Assembly: GCA_964463965.1 (NCBI GenBank)
Contig: CAYXED010000003.1
Coordinates: 62,001 to 126,000, forward strand
Source: UBA2166 sp964463965
GTDB lineage: Bacteria; Nitrospirota; Nitrospiria; Nitrospirales; UBA2166
Direction: 5' to 3'
DNA: 64,000 nt
In this document: piece by piece, positions 35,082 to 44,334 of the stretch
How the letters are laid out: each line of letters opens with the position of its first letter
Position numbering within the stretch: position 1 is the first letter of the stretch
Position numbers and translations under genes: made by a program
Notes under the pieces: generated by a model
Databases searched by the model: none
Seen by the model: only the letters and a program-made list of their open reading frames with translations
Told to the model about the DNA's origin: nothing

Positions 35082-35373
35082 TTTCGATGATAAGATGGTC
35101 ACTGTACAAACTGGAGAGCCTTTTGAAATCCGTCTTTGGGAAGATCGGACTCGTGGTGAGCTCTGGGTATCAACTTTTAATTCTGATCAGCTTCGCCTTA
35201 TAGACGATGATTTTGAACGAAAATCTGGTGGAACAATCAATGATTCTGGTACGAGAATATTTCAATTTCAAGCGAGCCAACCAGGAAAATACGAGTTAGT
35301 ATTTGAGAAAAGGTTGGGCTGGAGATTTACAGCTATAAAGAGACAACATTACGTCGTGTCTGTGGAACGTTAG
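35074..35373 (+). CDS. Chagasin-like (I42) cysteine-protease inhibitor domain protein
   Basis: I chose ATG 35074, which overlaps the upstream stop (ATGAATAA), giving 99 residues with no signal peptide. The sequence fits the I42 fold: VQTGEPFEIRLWEDRTRGELW, then GTRIFQFQASQPGKYELVF and LGWRFTAIKRQHYVVSVE. The three inhibitory loops correspond to the RGELW, TRIF and RLGWR regions; the first loop departs from the usual NPTTGY form, so activity is uncertain. Confidence 0.65.
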   Translation: MNNFDDKMVTVQTGEPFEIRLWEDRTRGELWVSTFNSDQLRLIDDDFERKSGGTINDSGTRIFQFQASQPGKYELVFEKRLGWRFTAIKRQHYVVSVER

Positions 35374-35424
35374 GTCTGTTCCAACTCAACGCTAGAGATT
35401 GAGATTTTTTACTGGTAAGTATAT

Positions 35425-36279
35425 ATGCCTGATATTGCCTATATTAATGGAACCTTCATGAATCTTTCTGAGGCAGTCATATCTGTGGAGGATCGTGGGT
35501 TTCAGTTTGGTGATGGTATATACGAAGTTGTACGCGTTTATGATCAAGTCCCACATCTACTACGTGAGCATATTGATCGTTTGAAGATTAGTGCCGCTTC
35601 GATACATCTCAGTGATGAGTTTTCCTATGATGAATGGCAGAAAATCCTACGCGAGGGCATTGAGCGAAGTGGGTATGCTCAGGCAAAAGTCTATATTCAA
35701 TTAACAAGGGGAGTGTCTCCGCGAGATCACCGTTTTCCAGGTTCTATCCCTCTGACAAAAATTATGACTGTGAGAGAAATTGATGTTGACGATCCTCAGT
35801 TGCGTATAGATGGCGTAACTGCTATTACGGTTAATGATATACGCTGGAATCGCTGTGATATCAAATCTTTGAACTTGCTTCCTAATATTTTAGCTAAGGA
35901 AGAAGCAATGCAGGCTGGAGCCTTTGAAGCATTATTTGTTAGGGATGGTTTGGTATATGAAGGTTCTAGTAGTACGGTAATGATTGTGAAAAATGGTGTA
36001 TTACAGACTCCACCTGAAAGCCCAAGAATTTTGTCAGGGATTACTAGGGATTGGGTGTTGCATTTAGCTCGATCAAGTAAAATTTCTGTAAGAGAAGACC
36101 CCATAACCATTGAGGAATTGCAAGGTGCTAAGGAAGTTTTACTGACTGGGACAACCATTGAAATTATGCCTGTTGTGTGTATTGATAATGATTCTATAGG
36201 ATGTGGTAAGCCAGGAGAAATCTACTCCCATCTGTATGAAAAGTTTATTGCTTCGATTCCAAAATCTCCGCATAGTTAA
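35425..36279 (+). CDS. dat: Class IV aminotransferase, D-amino-acid transaminase type
   Basis: The 284-residue PLP enzyme opens with AYINGTFMNLSEAVISVEDRGFQFGDGIYEV, the D-alanine aminotransferase start rather than the branched-chain form. The PLP lysine lies in RCDIKSLNLLPN, and EGSSSTVMIVKNG and LTGTTIEIMPV are also present. It probably interconverts D-amino acids and 2-oxo acids for peptidoglycan. A branched-chain aminotransferase cannot be excluded. Confidence 0.85.
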   Translation: MPDIAYINGTFMNLSEAVISVEDRGFQFGDGIYEVVRVYDQVPHLLREHIDRLKISAASIHLSDEFSYDEWQKILREGIERSGYAQAKVYIQLTRGVSPRDHRFPGSIPLTKIMTVREIDVDDPQLRIDGVTAITVNDIRWNRCDIKSLNLLPNILAKEEAMQAGAFEALFVRDGLVYEGSSSTVMIVKNGVLQTPPESPRILSGITRDWVLHLARSSKISVREDPITIEELQGAKEVLLTGTTIEIMPVVCIDNDSIGCGKPGEIYSHLYEKFIASIPKSPHS

Positions 36280-36364
36280 TAATGCCCAATAGTTAAATTT
36301 TTACGCCTCTTTTGCTACTCCGTTCATTGACAATTGGTATTTTGTAACTAGTCTTTTGAAGCTT

Positions 36365-37393
36365 TTAGCTGTAGAGATGACACCATACTTGGTGTTTTGC
36401 TGGCCCTTCTCCAATTTGAATGAGAGGAGGTTCGGTGGTTTTGCAGTGTTCCATGGCCTCAGGACAGCGAGTGTGGAATCGACAGCCTTTTGGGGGGGTA
36501 AGGGGAGATGGTACATCTCCTGGCAAAGGGATTCGTTTTGTTATGATTGTGGGATCGGGAACTGGGTTTGCTGAGATAAGGGCTTGTGTATAGGGATGTT
36601 TAGGTTTAGTAAATAATTTATGTACTGGCGCAACCTCTGAAAGTCTTCCGAGATACATGACTGCTACTCTATCTGCAATGTGCTGTACGACGTGAAGGTC
36701 GTGTGAAATAAATAGATAGGAGAGATTGTGCGTATCTTTAAGGTCTTGTAGCAAGTTTAATATTTGAGCTTGAATTGATACGTCAAGGGCCGATACTGCC
36801 TCATCACACACGATGAATTTAGGCTGTAAAGCCAGTGCACGTGCAATGCCTATTCTTTGTCGTTGCCCACCAGAAAACTCATGAGGGTAACGTGATTGAT
36901 AGGTCGGGGAAAGGCCAACGCTTTCAAGGAATAGTGCAGTTTTTTCTTTTACTTCTTGTGGACTCGTGCGATGGTGTATTGCCATAGCTTCCCCAATAAT
37001 TGACCCAACAGTCATGCGGGGATTTAATGAGCCATATGGGTCTTGAAAAATTATTTGCATTTTGGGGCGTATAGCACGAAGTTCCATTCGAGTCATCGTT
37101 GTGAGGTTATGATTTTGGAAAAAAAGTGTTCCTGCTGTTGGTTCCATAAGTCTGAGGAGGGTTCGACCAACGGTGGTTTTCCCACATCCTGATTCTCCAA
37201 CAAGGCCAAGAGTCTCTCCTTTGTAGACTTCAAACGATATATCATCTACAGCTTTGACCCAGCCAGAAACTTTTGAAAAAATTCCACTACGTACGGGGAA
37301 GTATTTTTTAAGATTAGTAACTTTGACAAGAGTGTCAGTGTTTTCAGTCTGTTGCTCTCGTAAGTAATGGGGGGATATATCTTTCGCTGACAC
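36365..37393 (-). CDS. Peptide/nickel ABC transporter ATP-binding protein (OppF/DppF type)
   Basis: The 342-residue ATPase has Walker A GESGCGKTT, signature SGGQRQRIGIARALAL, Walker B FIVCDEAVSALD and a switch His in FISHDLHVVQ. The Opp/Dpp C-terminal region has GCRFHTRCPEA with conserved cysteines. The start is GTG 37393 after AGGAGA. It is the last gene of the five-gene minus-strand operon, 67 bases after OppD. Confidence 0.92.
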   Translation of the reverse strand: MSAKDISPHYLREQQTENTDTLVKVTNLKKYFPVRSGIFSKVSGWVKAVDDISFEVYKGETLGLVGESGCGKTTVGRTLLRLMEPTAGTLFFQNHNLTTMTRMELRAIRPKMQIIFQDPYGSLNPRMTVGSIIGEAMAIHHRTSPQEVKEKTALFLESVGLSPTYQSRYPHEFSGGQRQRIGIARALALQPKFIVCDEAVSALDVSIQAQILNLLQDLKDTHNLSYLFISHDLHVVQHIADRVAVMYLGRLSEVAPVHKLFTKPKHPYTQALISANPVPDPTIITKRIPLPGDVPSPLTPPKGCRFHTRCPEAMEHCKTTEPPLIQIGEGPAKHQVWCHLYS

Positions 37394-37460
37394 AGTTTTT
37401 GTTTCTCCTATTACGACGTATCAAATAATTTAATCGTAAATACGATGGGGCTAAGTTAAT

Positions 37461-38441
37461 TTAAGGATTTTCGTAAACCCAACATGCAGTTTTATGTGAA
37501 GGTTCAGTTTCAAGTAGTGTGGGTTTTTTCTCAATGCAATGGTCCAGTCGCTCGGAACAACGTGGTGCAAAGTGACAGCCTGTAGGATATAGGAGTGGAG
37601 ATGGAACCATACCGTCAATCGATGCAAGTCGTGTAGCGTGTTTCCCTGGTTGTGGAAGGGCGTTGAGGAGGGATTTTGTGTAAGGGTGTTGTGGGTTTTT
37701 AAAAAGTGTTTTTACCGAAGCGTGTTCCACAATTTTGCTTGCATACATCACCACTACGTTATGTGAAAATTGAGCAACAATTCCTAAATTGTGTGTGATC
37801 AGAAGGATGGCCATGCCAGTTTCTTCTTGTAAGTCTTTTAGCAAGTCTAGAATTTGAGCTTGAATAGTTACATCCAAGGCTGTCGTTGGTTCATCCGCTA
37901 TTAGAAGGTGTGGGCCACATGCAAGGGCCATTGCAATCATGACTCTCTGTTTCATACCCCCTGAAAGTTCGTGAGGATACTGATCAATTCTTTTTTCTGG
38001 GGATGGAATCCCAACTCTGTCTAGTAACCGTAGTGATTCGTTCCTGGATTGTTCCGTAGAAAAACCTTTGTGGGTGAATAATGATTCTCCGATCTGGTCT
38101 CCAATTTTAAGTACTGGGTTAAGTGATGTCATGGGTTCTTGAAATATCATTGCTATTTTATTGCCTCGAGTTGCCTGTAAGTCTTGCTCACTCGCTTGTG
38201 TTAGGTCGTGTCCATTGAAGTGAATTGAACCGTTAAGTATTTCCCCTGGATACTCAAGTAATTGCATAATCGAAAGTGCTGTAACCGACTTTCCGCATCC
38301 TGATTCTCCAACAAGTGCAAGGGTCTCTCCTGGAAAGATTTTAAAGCTTACATCTTGGACAGACCCAACTTCGCCTTCTTCTGTGAAAAATGAGGTGGAT
38401 AGACTTTTTACCTCAAGTAGGGGGGTGCGAGAGTTTGTCAT
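37461..38441 (-). CDS. Peptide/nickel ABC transporter ATP-binding protein (OppD/DppD type)
   Basis: The 326-residue ATPase has Walker A GESGCGKSV, signature SGGMKQRVMIAMALAC, Walker B LLIADEPTTALD, and the C-terminal Opp/Dpp cysteine motif GCHFAPRCSERLDHC. It pairs with the OppF-like subunit to power the two permeases. It starts 3 bases after the preceding gene. Confidence 0.92.
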   Translation of the reverse strand: MTNSRTPLLEVKSLSTSFFTEEGEVGSVQDVSFKIFPGETLALVGESGCGKSVTALSIMQLLEYPGEILNGSIHFNGHDLTQASEQDLQATRGNKIAMIFQEPMTSLNPVLKIGDQIGESLFTHKGFSTEQSRNESLRLLDRVGIPSPEKRIDQYPHELSGGMKQRVMIAMALACGPHLLIADEPTTALDVTIQAQILDLLKDLQEETGMAILLITHNLGIVAQFSHNVVVMYASKIVEHASVKTLFKNPQHPYTKSLLNALPQPGKHATRLASIDGMVPSPLLYPTGCHFAPRCSERLDHCIEKKPTLLETEPSHKTACWVYENP

Positions 38442-38444
38442 TAT

Positions 38445-39413
38445 TTATCTTCTACGTAGTTTTGGGTTTAGTATTTCTCGCAAGCCCTCGCCAAATAAGT
38501 TAAAGGCAAGTACTACAATGAGGATTGCAAATCCTGGGATGAAAAACAACCAAGGAGCATCAAAGATAAAACCTTTGCCATCTGACAAAATGTTTCCCCA
38601 GGTGGCAAAAGGAGGTTGAACGCCAAAACCTAGAAAACTAAGGCCAGATTCAGTGAGAATTGCTGATGCAACTCCAATGGTCGCAGATACAAGTACTGGG
38701 GCCATTGCGTTAGGGACCATGTGACGAAAGATAATTCGGTGCTCTGGGAGCCCCAATGCTTTTGCCGCAATAACAAAATCCTGTTCTCGCAATGAGAGAA
38801 ACTCTGCTCGTACAAAACGTGCAGTGCCCATCCAGCTTGTTACGCCAATAACTATCATGATGTTGTATATACTGGGTGGGAGCAGTGCAACAACAGTAAG
38901 GATAAGAAAAAACGTTGGAAAGCATAGCATCACGTCAGTAAAGCGCATAATCAATGTGTCAATAGTAATGAATCCTAGTTTGACGTTACCGTAATATCCA
39001 GAGAGGCCTCCAAGTAAAATTCCAATTGCAAGTGAAATTCCAACTGCAATAAAGCCAATGGAAAGTGATACAAACGACCCTTGAAGCATGCGTGCAAATA
39101 CATCTCGGCCAAGCTCGTCTGTTCCAAAAAAATATATTCCAAATAGTGGCCTGTCAGGAGCGGGAATTAAATCGTGGGATGCCTCTGACATGGGGGGAAG
39201 AAACTTGTCTGGGAGACGTACAGTGGATGGATCAAAAAGTACAATCCACTCGGTCGTGAGTTTTGCTAATATTGCGAGTATGACTAAAGCTCCCAAGACA
39301 AACATTCCAAACATTGCGAGCTTATCTTTTTTTAAATTTCTCCAGAACTCTTGTAGCTGAGTTTCTGGAGGAGGGAGTTCTGTCATAGTATTTAGTTTGT
39401 CTTGTGCAAGCAT
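38445..39413 (-). CDS. Peptide/nickel ABC transporter permease (OppC/DppC type)
   Basis: The 322-residue permease has an N-terminal cytoplasmic extension, about six membrane segments and the BPD coupling motif EFLSLREQDFVIAAKALG. FGTDELGRDVFARMLQG is the OppC/DppC hallmark. ATG 39413 overlaps the OppB-type stop (TGATG). Confidence 0.92.
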   Translation of the reverse strand: MLAQDKLNTMTELPPPETQLQEFWRNLKKDKLAMFGMFVLGALVILAILAKLTTEWIVLFDPSTVRLPDKFLPPMSEASHDLIPAPDRPLFGIYFFGTDELGRDVFARMLQGSFVSLSIGFIAVGISLAIGILLGGLSGYYGNVKLGFITIDTLIMRFTDVMLCFPTFFLILTVVALLPPSIYNIMIVIGVTSWMGTARFVRAEFLSLREQDFVIAAKALGLPEHRIIFRHMVPNAMAPVLVSATIGVASAILTESGLSFLGFGVQPPFATWGNILSDGKGFIFDAPWLFFIPGFAILIVVLAFNLFGEGLREILNPKLRRR

Positions 39414-40375
39414 CACTGTAACCTTATTCTCGGGTCGACAACTGCATATAATAGATCAGAAATTAATGTTCCTATTAGTGTAAGAACTGCTGCAATAAAG
39501 TTGATGGTGAGAATCACTGGAAAATCACGTGCAAGAATTGCTTCGTATCCGAGGCGTCCAAGTCCTGGCCAAGCAAATATTTGCTCAAAAATTACTGATC
39601 CCCCAATAAGTGCTGGTAAGAGGAATCCAAACATTGTGACAAATGGGAGTAGTGCATTTTGTAATGCATGGCGATAGATAACAGAGTCTTCGGATAACCC
39701 TTTAGCTCTTGCAGTTCTAACGTAGTCTTGGCCGACAACTTCCAACATTTGTGATCGAACATACCTTGAGAGAACTGCTATGCCCCCAATAGCGGACATA
39801 AGTGATGGAATTACAAGGTGCCAGAGGCGATCCATGGATCGAAAGGTGAGGGTGGCATCTTCCATCCCGAAGGTTCGCATTCCAATAACTGGAACATTAA
39901 AGGTGTTGACTACCCATAAAATCATAATATACGAGAGGAAAAATCCAGGTATTGAGATAAGAGCATACGCAGTAAAGGTAGTTGTTCTATCGTACACTGA
40001 TCCTCTGCGTATGGCCGCATGGATTCCAGTGGGGAATGAAAGGCTCCATATTATCAGCGTTGCGCAGATTAGTAGAGGAAGAGAGTTTAGAAACCGTTGC
40101 CAAATTTTTGGAAGAACAGGCTGATTGTCTTTAAATGACTTCAACTCCCCAGTAAAAAGGTCACGCATCCAATAGGCATATTGAAGGTAAAGTGGATCAT
40201 CAAGGTGAAATGCCGCCCGAATAAGCTGTATATCTGCAGGCTTCATTCGTGGGTTGGAGGGATCAACCTCACTTGGCTCGCCAGGCGCAAGGTGGATGAC
40301 GGAGTGTGCCACAATTGAGACAATTAGTAGAGTAATAATTCTCTGTAAGATGTTTCGCGTTATATAGGCCCACAT
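39413..40375 (-). CDS. Peptide/nickel ABC transporter permease (OppB/DppB type)
   Basis: The 320-residue permease begins MWAYITRNILQRI and has six membrane segments and the coupling motif EVVGQDYVRTARAKGLS. HLAPGEP and the long periplasmic loop are typical of OppB/DppB. I chose ATG 40375, 2 bases after the binding-protein stop, over a longer in-frame start inside that gene. Confidence 0.92.
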   Translation of the reverse strand: MWAYITRNILQRIITLLIVSIVAHSVIHLAPGEPSEVDPSNPRMKPADIQLIRAAFHLDDPLYLQYAYWMRDLFTGELKSFKDNQPVLPKIWQRFLNSLPLLICATLIIWSLSFPTGIHAAIRRGSVYDRTTTFTAYALISIPGFFLSYIMILWVVNTFNVPVIGMRTFGMEDATLTFRSMDRLWHLVIPSLMSAIGGIAVLSRYVRSQMLEVVGQDYVRTARAKGLSEDSVIYRHALQNALLPFVTMFGFLLPALIGGSVIFEQIFAWPGLGRLGYEAILARDFPVILTINFIAAVLTLIGTLISDLLYAVVDPRIRLQ

Positions 40376-40377
40376 GA

Positions 40378-42510
40378 CTAAAACCTTGGGGTGTGTTCGA
40401 GCTTTCTCCACTTATTAAAATAAAATTGAATAGCGCCACTCTTTGTGGGATAAATTTTACTGTATTGCTCTGTTCCATCTGGATTTTGATCTACAATTAC
40501 AATTTTTTTGTCAAGGATTCGAGTTCCTTTCGCTGCGTATAAAAATGTATATGGTTGATCTTCATGTATTACTTTATGAAGTTTATGTGCAAGCGCGCGT
40601 TGGTTGTCATGATCGTACTCTTGTCTAATGCGTACGATAAGTTCATCCGCATACGGATTATTATATCCAACAAAGTTTAACTGTTGTGCTCCAGCTTGAG
40701 ATGAATGCCAAATTTGATAGAGGTCAGGGTCAATGCCCATGCTCCATCCCAGTACTGTTGCATCAAAATCACCTGTGTTAATGAAATCTTTTAAAAACAC
40801 TGCCCACTCAAAATATTGGGTATTGCATTTGATTCCAATTTTTTTCCAAGCATTTTGTGCAATGGACATGATATTTTTTCGAATTGGATTTCCACTATTT
40901 GTTACCATATTGAATTCGAATATCTCGCCGTTTTTTTCAAGCCACCCATCCGAATTTTTCTTCCATCCTAGTGATTCAAGAATTTTAGTTGCCTCAACTG
41001 GGTCATATGGGAGAGGAGCAATGGCTTCGTCATACCATTCTGTAATCTTTGGAAATGGTCCAGTAACTCGTTCGGCTTCGTCGTACATAATATATTGAAT
41101 GATTTCATCAACATTAAGTGCCATACTCATGGCTTGACGAACACGAGGGTTGTTAAATAAGGGTTTTCTGTTATTGTACCCAATGTAGACGTATCCAAAA
41201 CCAAGGCTCGAGAAATTTTGATATCGATCATCTTTACGGTATCGAGCAACTTGGTGGGGAAGTGCCGAATAAAAATCAATGGCACCTGTTTGAAATTCTA
41301 GTTCTTGGACAAGAAGATCTGGGATGATTCGAATAATGTACTCTTCGTATTCTGGAGGCCCTTCCCAGTAGTTATCATTCCGAGTGAGTCTGATAAATTG
41401 ATCACCCTTCCATTCTACAAAAGAAAATGGACCAACCCCAATAGGATGTCGATTGAATTGGCTATCACGCATTCCAAAAGTGTCTCTGGCTACAGTGGTT
41501 AGATTTCTCTGATCCATTTCTTTTTGCATAGCAGCGGCATTCAGAAGGTGCTCTGGGAGAATGCCTATAGTCCATGCGGCAATTGCTGGAGAGTACAATC
41601 GTTTGTAGACAACTCTTATAGTGTGAGAGTCTTGAATTTCAATAGCCTTAATTGGCTCGAAGCTTGAAGTCCGAGGAGAGATGTTTTTTGGGCTCATGAT
41701 AGAATCGTAGGTAAACTGCACATCTTGAGCATCAAACTCATGTCCATCATGAAAATAGACCTTTTTTCTAAGGTGAAATAAAATTTCAGGATTGTGTTCT
41801 TTAATCTGAATCAGTGTTTGATATTGTGTTTCAGTTTTACGTGCGATACTTTCATCGACATTGTCGATAATCCGTATATATTGTTTATATTTAAAAGTAG
41901 CCCCATAATTTTTTCCTATAATAGGGGTTAACTTTTTAAAAAAATCTTGATCTACTTCATTGAGAGTGAACGCAAGACGCTCTGGCATGTTAATTGACAG
42001 TTTAACTGGCGTTATTTGTTGTTCTCCATTTTGGTTTAAAGTAGCAGCCCTTACGGTCTTTGTTATATTAGTTGCGGGAACTTTTCTTATATTTTTTAAT
42101 ATTCTGGAAAGCTTTGGGAGGGCACCAGAGTCAAGTGCTGCTTGTATTCTCGTTTTGACAATTTCACTGTTTACGGATAAACCGTCGGGCAGCGTAGCAC
42201 TTGGGTCGATGACTAAGTAGGCTTGCTCTGAAATCTTCCAATGCGTCGCCAGGCGCCCTCGGAGTATAAGGTTTTCATCTAGGTCAAGTAGTCCCTCAAA
42301 CACCATGCCAGTTATATTGCTACTTGCTGTATCGGCGTTCAAAATTGGATTTAAAATTTTTGCATCGCCACTTGAAGCTTCAATGTATTTGAGGAGTCGT
42401 TTAGGGTTTCCCTTGGTTTGCACATCATAGGTTGGAACCCAGTAGTAGGATTGCAGTAGAAGTGCAACTAAGAGGAGTGGAATGAGAATCAGAAGGCGTT
42501 TAAGCCACAT
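40378..42510 (-). CDS. Extracellular solute-binding protein, family 5 (OppA/DppA type), large
   Basis: The 710-residue protein has an N-terminal signal anchor (about 4-22) and the SBP family 5 features DANVEF-like VFEGLLDLDEN, FHDGHEFDAQDVQFTYD and NNPRVRQAMSMALN. It is longer than typical members (about 520-600 residues), with insertions in the first half. It delivers peptides, nickel or another ligand to the permeases encoded next. The ligand cannot be told from sequence. Confidence 0.9.
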   Translation of the reverse strand: MWLKRLLILIPLLLVALLLQSYYWVPTYDVQTKGNPKRLLKYIEASSGDAKILNPILNADTASSNITGMVFEGLLDLDENLILRGRLATHWKISEQAYLVIDPSATLPDGLSVNSEIVKTRIQAALDSGALPKLSRILKNIRKVPATNITKTVRAATLNQNGEQQITPVKLSINMPERLAFTLNEVDQDFFKKLTPIIGKNYGATFKYKQYIRIIDNVDESIARKTETQYQTLIQIKEHNPEILFHLRKKVYFHDGHEFDAQDVQFTYDSIMSPKNISPRTSSFEPIKAIEIQDSHTIRVVYKRLYSPAIAAWTIGILPEHLLNAAAMQKEMDQRNLTTVARDTFGMRDSQFNRHPIGVGPFSFVEWKGDQFIRLTRNDNYWEGPPEYEEYIIRIIPDLLVQELEFQTGAIDFYSALPHQVARYRKDDRYQNFSSLGFGYVYIGYNNRKPLFNNPRVRQAMSMALNVDEIIQYIMYDEAERVTGPFPKITEWYDEAIAPLPYDPVEATKILESLGWKKNSDGWLEKNGEIFEFNMVTNSGNPIRKNIMSIAQNAWKKIGIKCNTQYFEWAVFLKDFINTGDFDATVLGWSMGIDPDLYQIWHSSQAGAQQLNFVGYNNPYADELIVRIRQEYDHDNQRALAHKLHKVIHEDQPYTFLYAAKGTRILDKKIVIVDQNPDGTEQYSKIYPTKSGAIQFYFNKWRKLEHTPRF

Positions 42511-42526
42511 CGGAAATCAGGGAGCA

Positions 42527-42967
42527 CTATGGATTAATACGTTTTGTCAGTCCTTTTATATTTGGCTCGTACAAAATCTGTATAGTATTACCATCTGGAT
42601 CAGCAAGGTAAAACGAATAGCTCCCATCTCGGTGTTTTTTAGGGGCCTTTGTGATGGGTATCTGGCAGTGAAGTATCCATCGATGCATTTCGTCAACGGC
42701 TTCTGGCGTTTCCATTAGAAACCCAAAGTGATCCAGGGGGTTCGCTGATGCCCCGTTCAGAGTAATAGGGTTTTTGTCAATTTGATGCAAGGCAAGATTG
42801 TCTGATCCTGAACTCAGGTAGCTATTTAATGGATCCGGTTCCCACACAGCAACCATTTCAAAGACTCGTTGATAAAAGGCACGAGACTTTTGAATATCTC
42901 CAACGCGCAGTGCGATATGCCTAATTCCAAGTGAGCGGGGTGCTTGTTTCGCAGTAGTTTCTACCAT
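42527..42967 (-). CDS. VOC (glyoxalase-type) family protein
   Basis: The 146-residue protein has two beta-alpha-beta-beta-beta modules: GIRHIALRVGDIQKSRAFYQ in the first, and DHFGFLME then YSFYLADPDGNTIQILYE in the second. Candidate metal ligands are His in RHIAL, His in DHFGF and Glu at the end. The family covers glyoxalases, dioxygenases and resistance proteins; substrate unknown. I chose ATG 42967. It lies directly upstream of the transporter operon. Confidence 0.82.
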   Translation of the reverse strand: MVETTAKQAPRSLGIRHIALRVGDIQKSRAFYQRVFEMVAVWEPDPLNSYLSSGSDNLALHQIDKNPITLNGASANPLDHFGFLMETPEAVDEMHRWILHCQIPITKAPKKHRDGSYSFYLADPDGNTIQILYEPNIKGLTKRINP

Positions 42968-43150
42968 GGTAACCTTTAGCCTTTTCGCAATGCTATTGGA
43001 AAAAGTATCATGAACTAACATGGCGGGGCAATGGTTGCGGATGACTGGGGTCCATTTTGATGTTCCCTGCCCAAGCAGATTATGTGAACCTTATGCTTCA
43101 CGAGTATCGTATAATGATGTTAGGGTGAAGGATATAAATGGAGGCTGCGA

Positions 43151-44065
43151 ATGTTTTGGCAACGGCAAATACTTAGTTTTGGGGTGTTTTTATCGGTAGG
43201 GCTTCTCTGTCATTTATCCTATGCCATAGGGGATAAGGCGGAATTTATTCAAGCTTCATCCGGAGAGTTTGAAAGGCCCCATGATCTAGTGCTTGGACCT
43301 GAGAATAAATATCTATATGTCGCGGATCTAGGAAATCATGCTGTTAAAGTCCTTAATCCGTATACCCTTAAAACGCTTGGCGTGATTGGTAAAGGTATAT
43401 TACGCGCTCCACACGATGTAGCATTTGACAGGTGGGGGCAGCTTTTGGTTGCAGATACTGGAAATGACAGGGTTGTTATTTATAAGGTTAATGGGGCCGA
43501 TGCCAAATTTAAGACAGAAATACGTAATGGTCTACGTAGTCCAGAAGGTGTAACCTCAAGTCCAACTGGGATTCTCTATGTGAGTAACGCTGGATCACAC
43601 AATGTTGTAGCCTTTAAAGATGGGATGCAGATAGATGAGTATGGTCTAACTGTAACGGGGAATGATCGATTTGTCCGTCCACACGATATCCAGTATGTTC
43701 ACCCCGATAAAATATACGTAAGTGATCCTGGTAACAATCGTATTCAAATTTTAAATGAGTCGCTAGATGTAATTGAAATGTTTACTGGTGATAATAATGA
43801 TTTTAACGAACCAAAGTATTTTGGCACTGGTGAAGGGGATCGTTACGGCAATTGGTTATATGTAGCAGATCAATATAATCATCAGGTCAAAGTTTTTAAT
43901 GAATCCCGTAAGATGATTGCAAAAATTGGAAGTGGTAAGGCGGGAAAAAAACTTGATCAGCTGAATGGACCTGAAGGAGTTGAAGCACGGCTTGGTTATA
44001 TATGGGTCTCTGATACGCATAATGATCGAATATTGATGTACAAGTGGATGTTGCTTGAACCATGA
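43151..44065 (+). CDS. Secreted NHL-repeat beta-propeller protein
   Basis: The 304-residue protein has a signal peptide (1-26, ending LSYAIGDK) followed by about six NHL repeats such as RPHDLVLGPENKYLYVADLG, APHDVAFDRWGQLLVADTGN and RPHDIQYVHPDKIYVSDPG. NHL propellers bind proteins or small ligands; the role here is unknown. GGAGG at 43140-43144 supports ATG 43151. A TATAAT element lies at 43110-43115 but has no good -35. Confidence 0.85.
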   Translation: MFWQRQILSFGVFLSVGLLCHLSYAIGDKAEFIQASSGEFERPHDLVLGPENKYLYVADLGNHAVKVLNPYTLKTLGVIGKGILRAPHDVAFDRWGQLLVADTGNDRVVIYKVNGADAKFKTEIRNGLRSPEGVTSSPTGILYVSNAGSHNVVAFKDGMQIDEYGLTVTGNDRFVRPHDIQYVHPDKIYVSDPGNNRIQILNESLDVIEMFTGDNNDFNEPKYFGTGEGDRYGNWLYVADQYNHQVKVFNESRKMIAKIGSGKAGKKLDQLNGPEGVEARLGYIWVSDTHNDRILMYKWMLLEP

Positions 44066-44138
44066 GAACTTTTTAGGGGGATAGCACTGTATGTTATATT
44101 TTTTCCTATTGTTGACAAGGAATGTATAGTTGGTTTTG

Positions 44139-44333
44139 ATGGATATTAGGCTTTCACAACCTGATCGTGATGTTCAGCTGAAAGGGCCAAAGCAGGTAAA
44201 GGTAATTTTAAAAGAGCTCAATATCGTTCCAGAAACAGTGCTTGTTATAAGAGATAATAACCTACTTACCGAAGACGAGATAATTACCGATTCAGATAAT
44301 ATTGAAATCCGCCCAGTGATTTCCGGAGGCTAA
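44139..44333 (+). CDS. TtuB/MoaD-like ubiquitin-fold sulfur carrier
   Basis: The 64-residue protein has the beta-grasp pattern and ends in GG (PVISGG), the site for C-terminal thiocarboxylation. It starts 2 bases before the TtuA-like gene ends its spacer, so the pair is an operon. In Thermus, TtuB donates sulfur to TtuA for tRNA 2-thiouridine-54. ThiS and MoaD are alternatives, but no thiamine or molybdopterin genes are adjacent. ATG 44139 is chosen; a TTG three codons earlier is possible. Confidence 0.75.
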   Translation: MDIRLSQPDRDVQLKGPKQVKVILKELNIVPETVLVIRDNNLLTEDEIITDSDNIEIRPVISGG

Positions 44334-44334
44334 G

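Noticed and set aside
39780..40124. 114-codon plus-strand open frame inside the permease gene
   Set aside because: It is antisense to a well-supported OppB-type permease, with low-quality sequence and no domain.
40378..42510. Suspicion of two joined binding-protein genes because of the length (710 residues)
   Set aside because: The frame is continuous with one family 5 fold and one signal anchor; the extra length looks like insertions.
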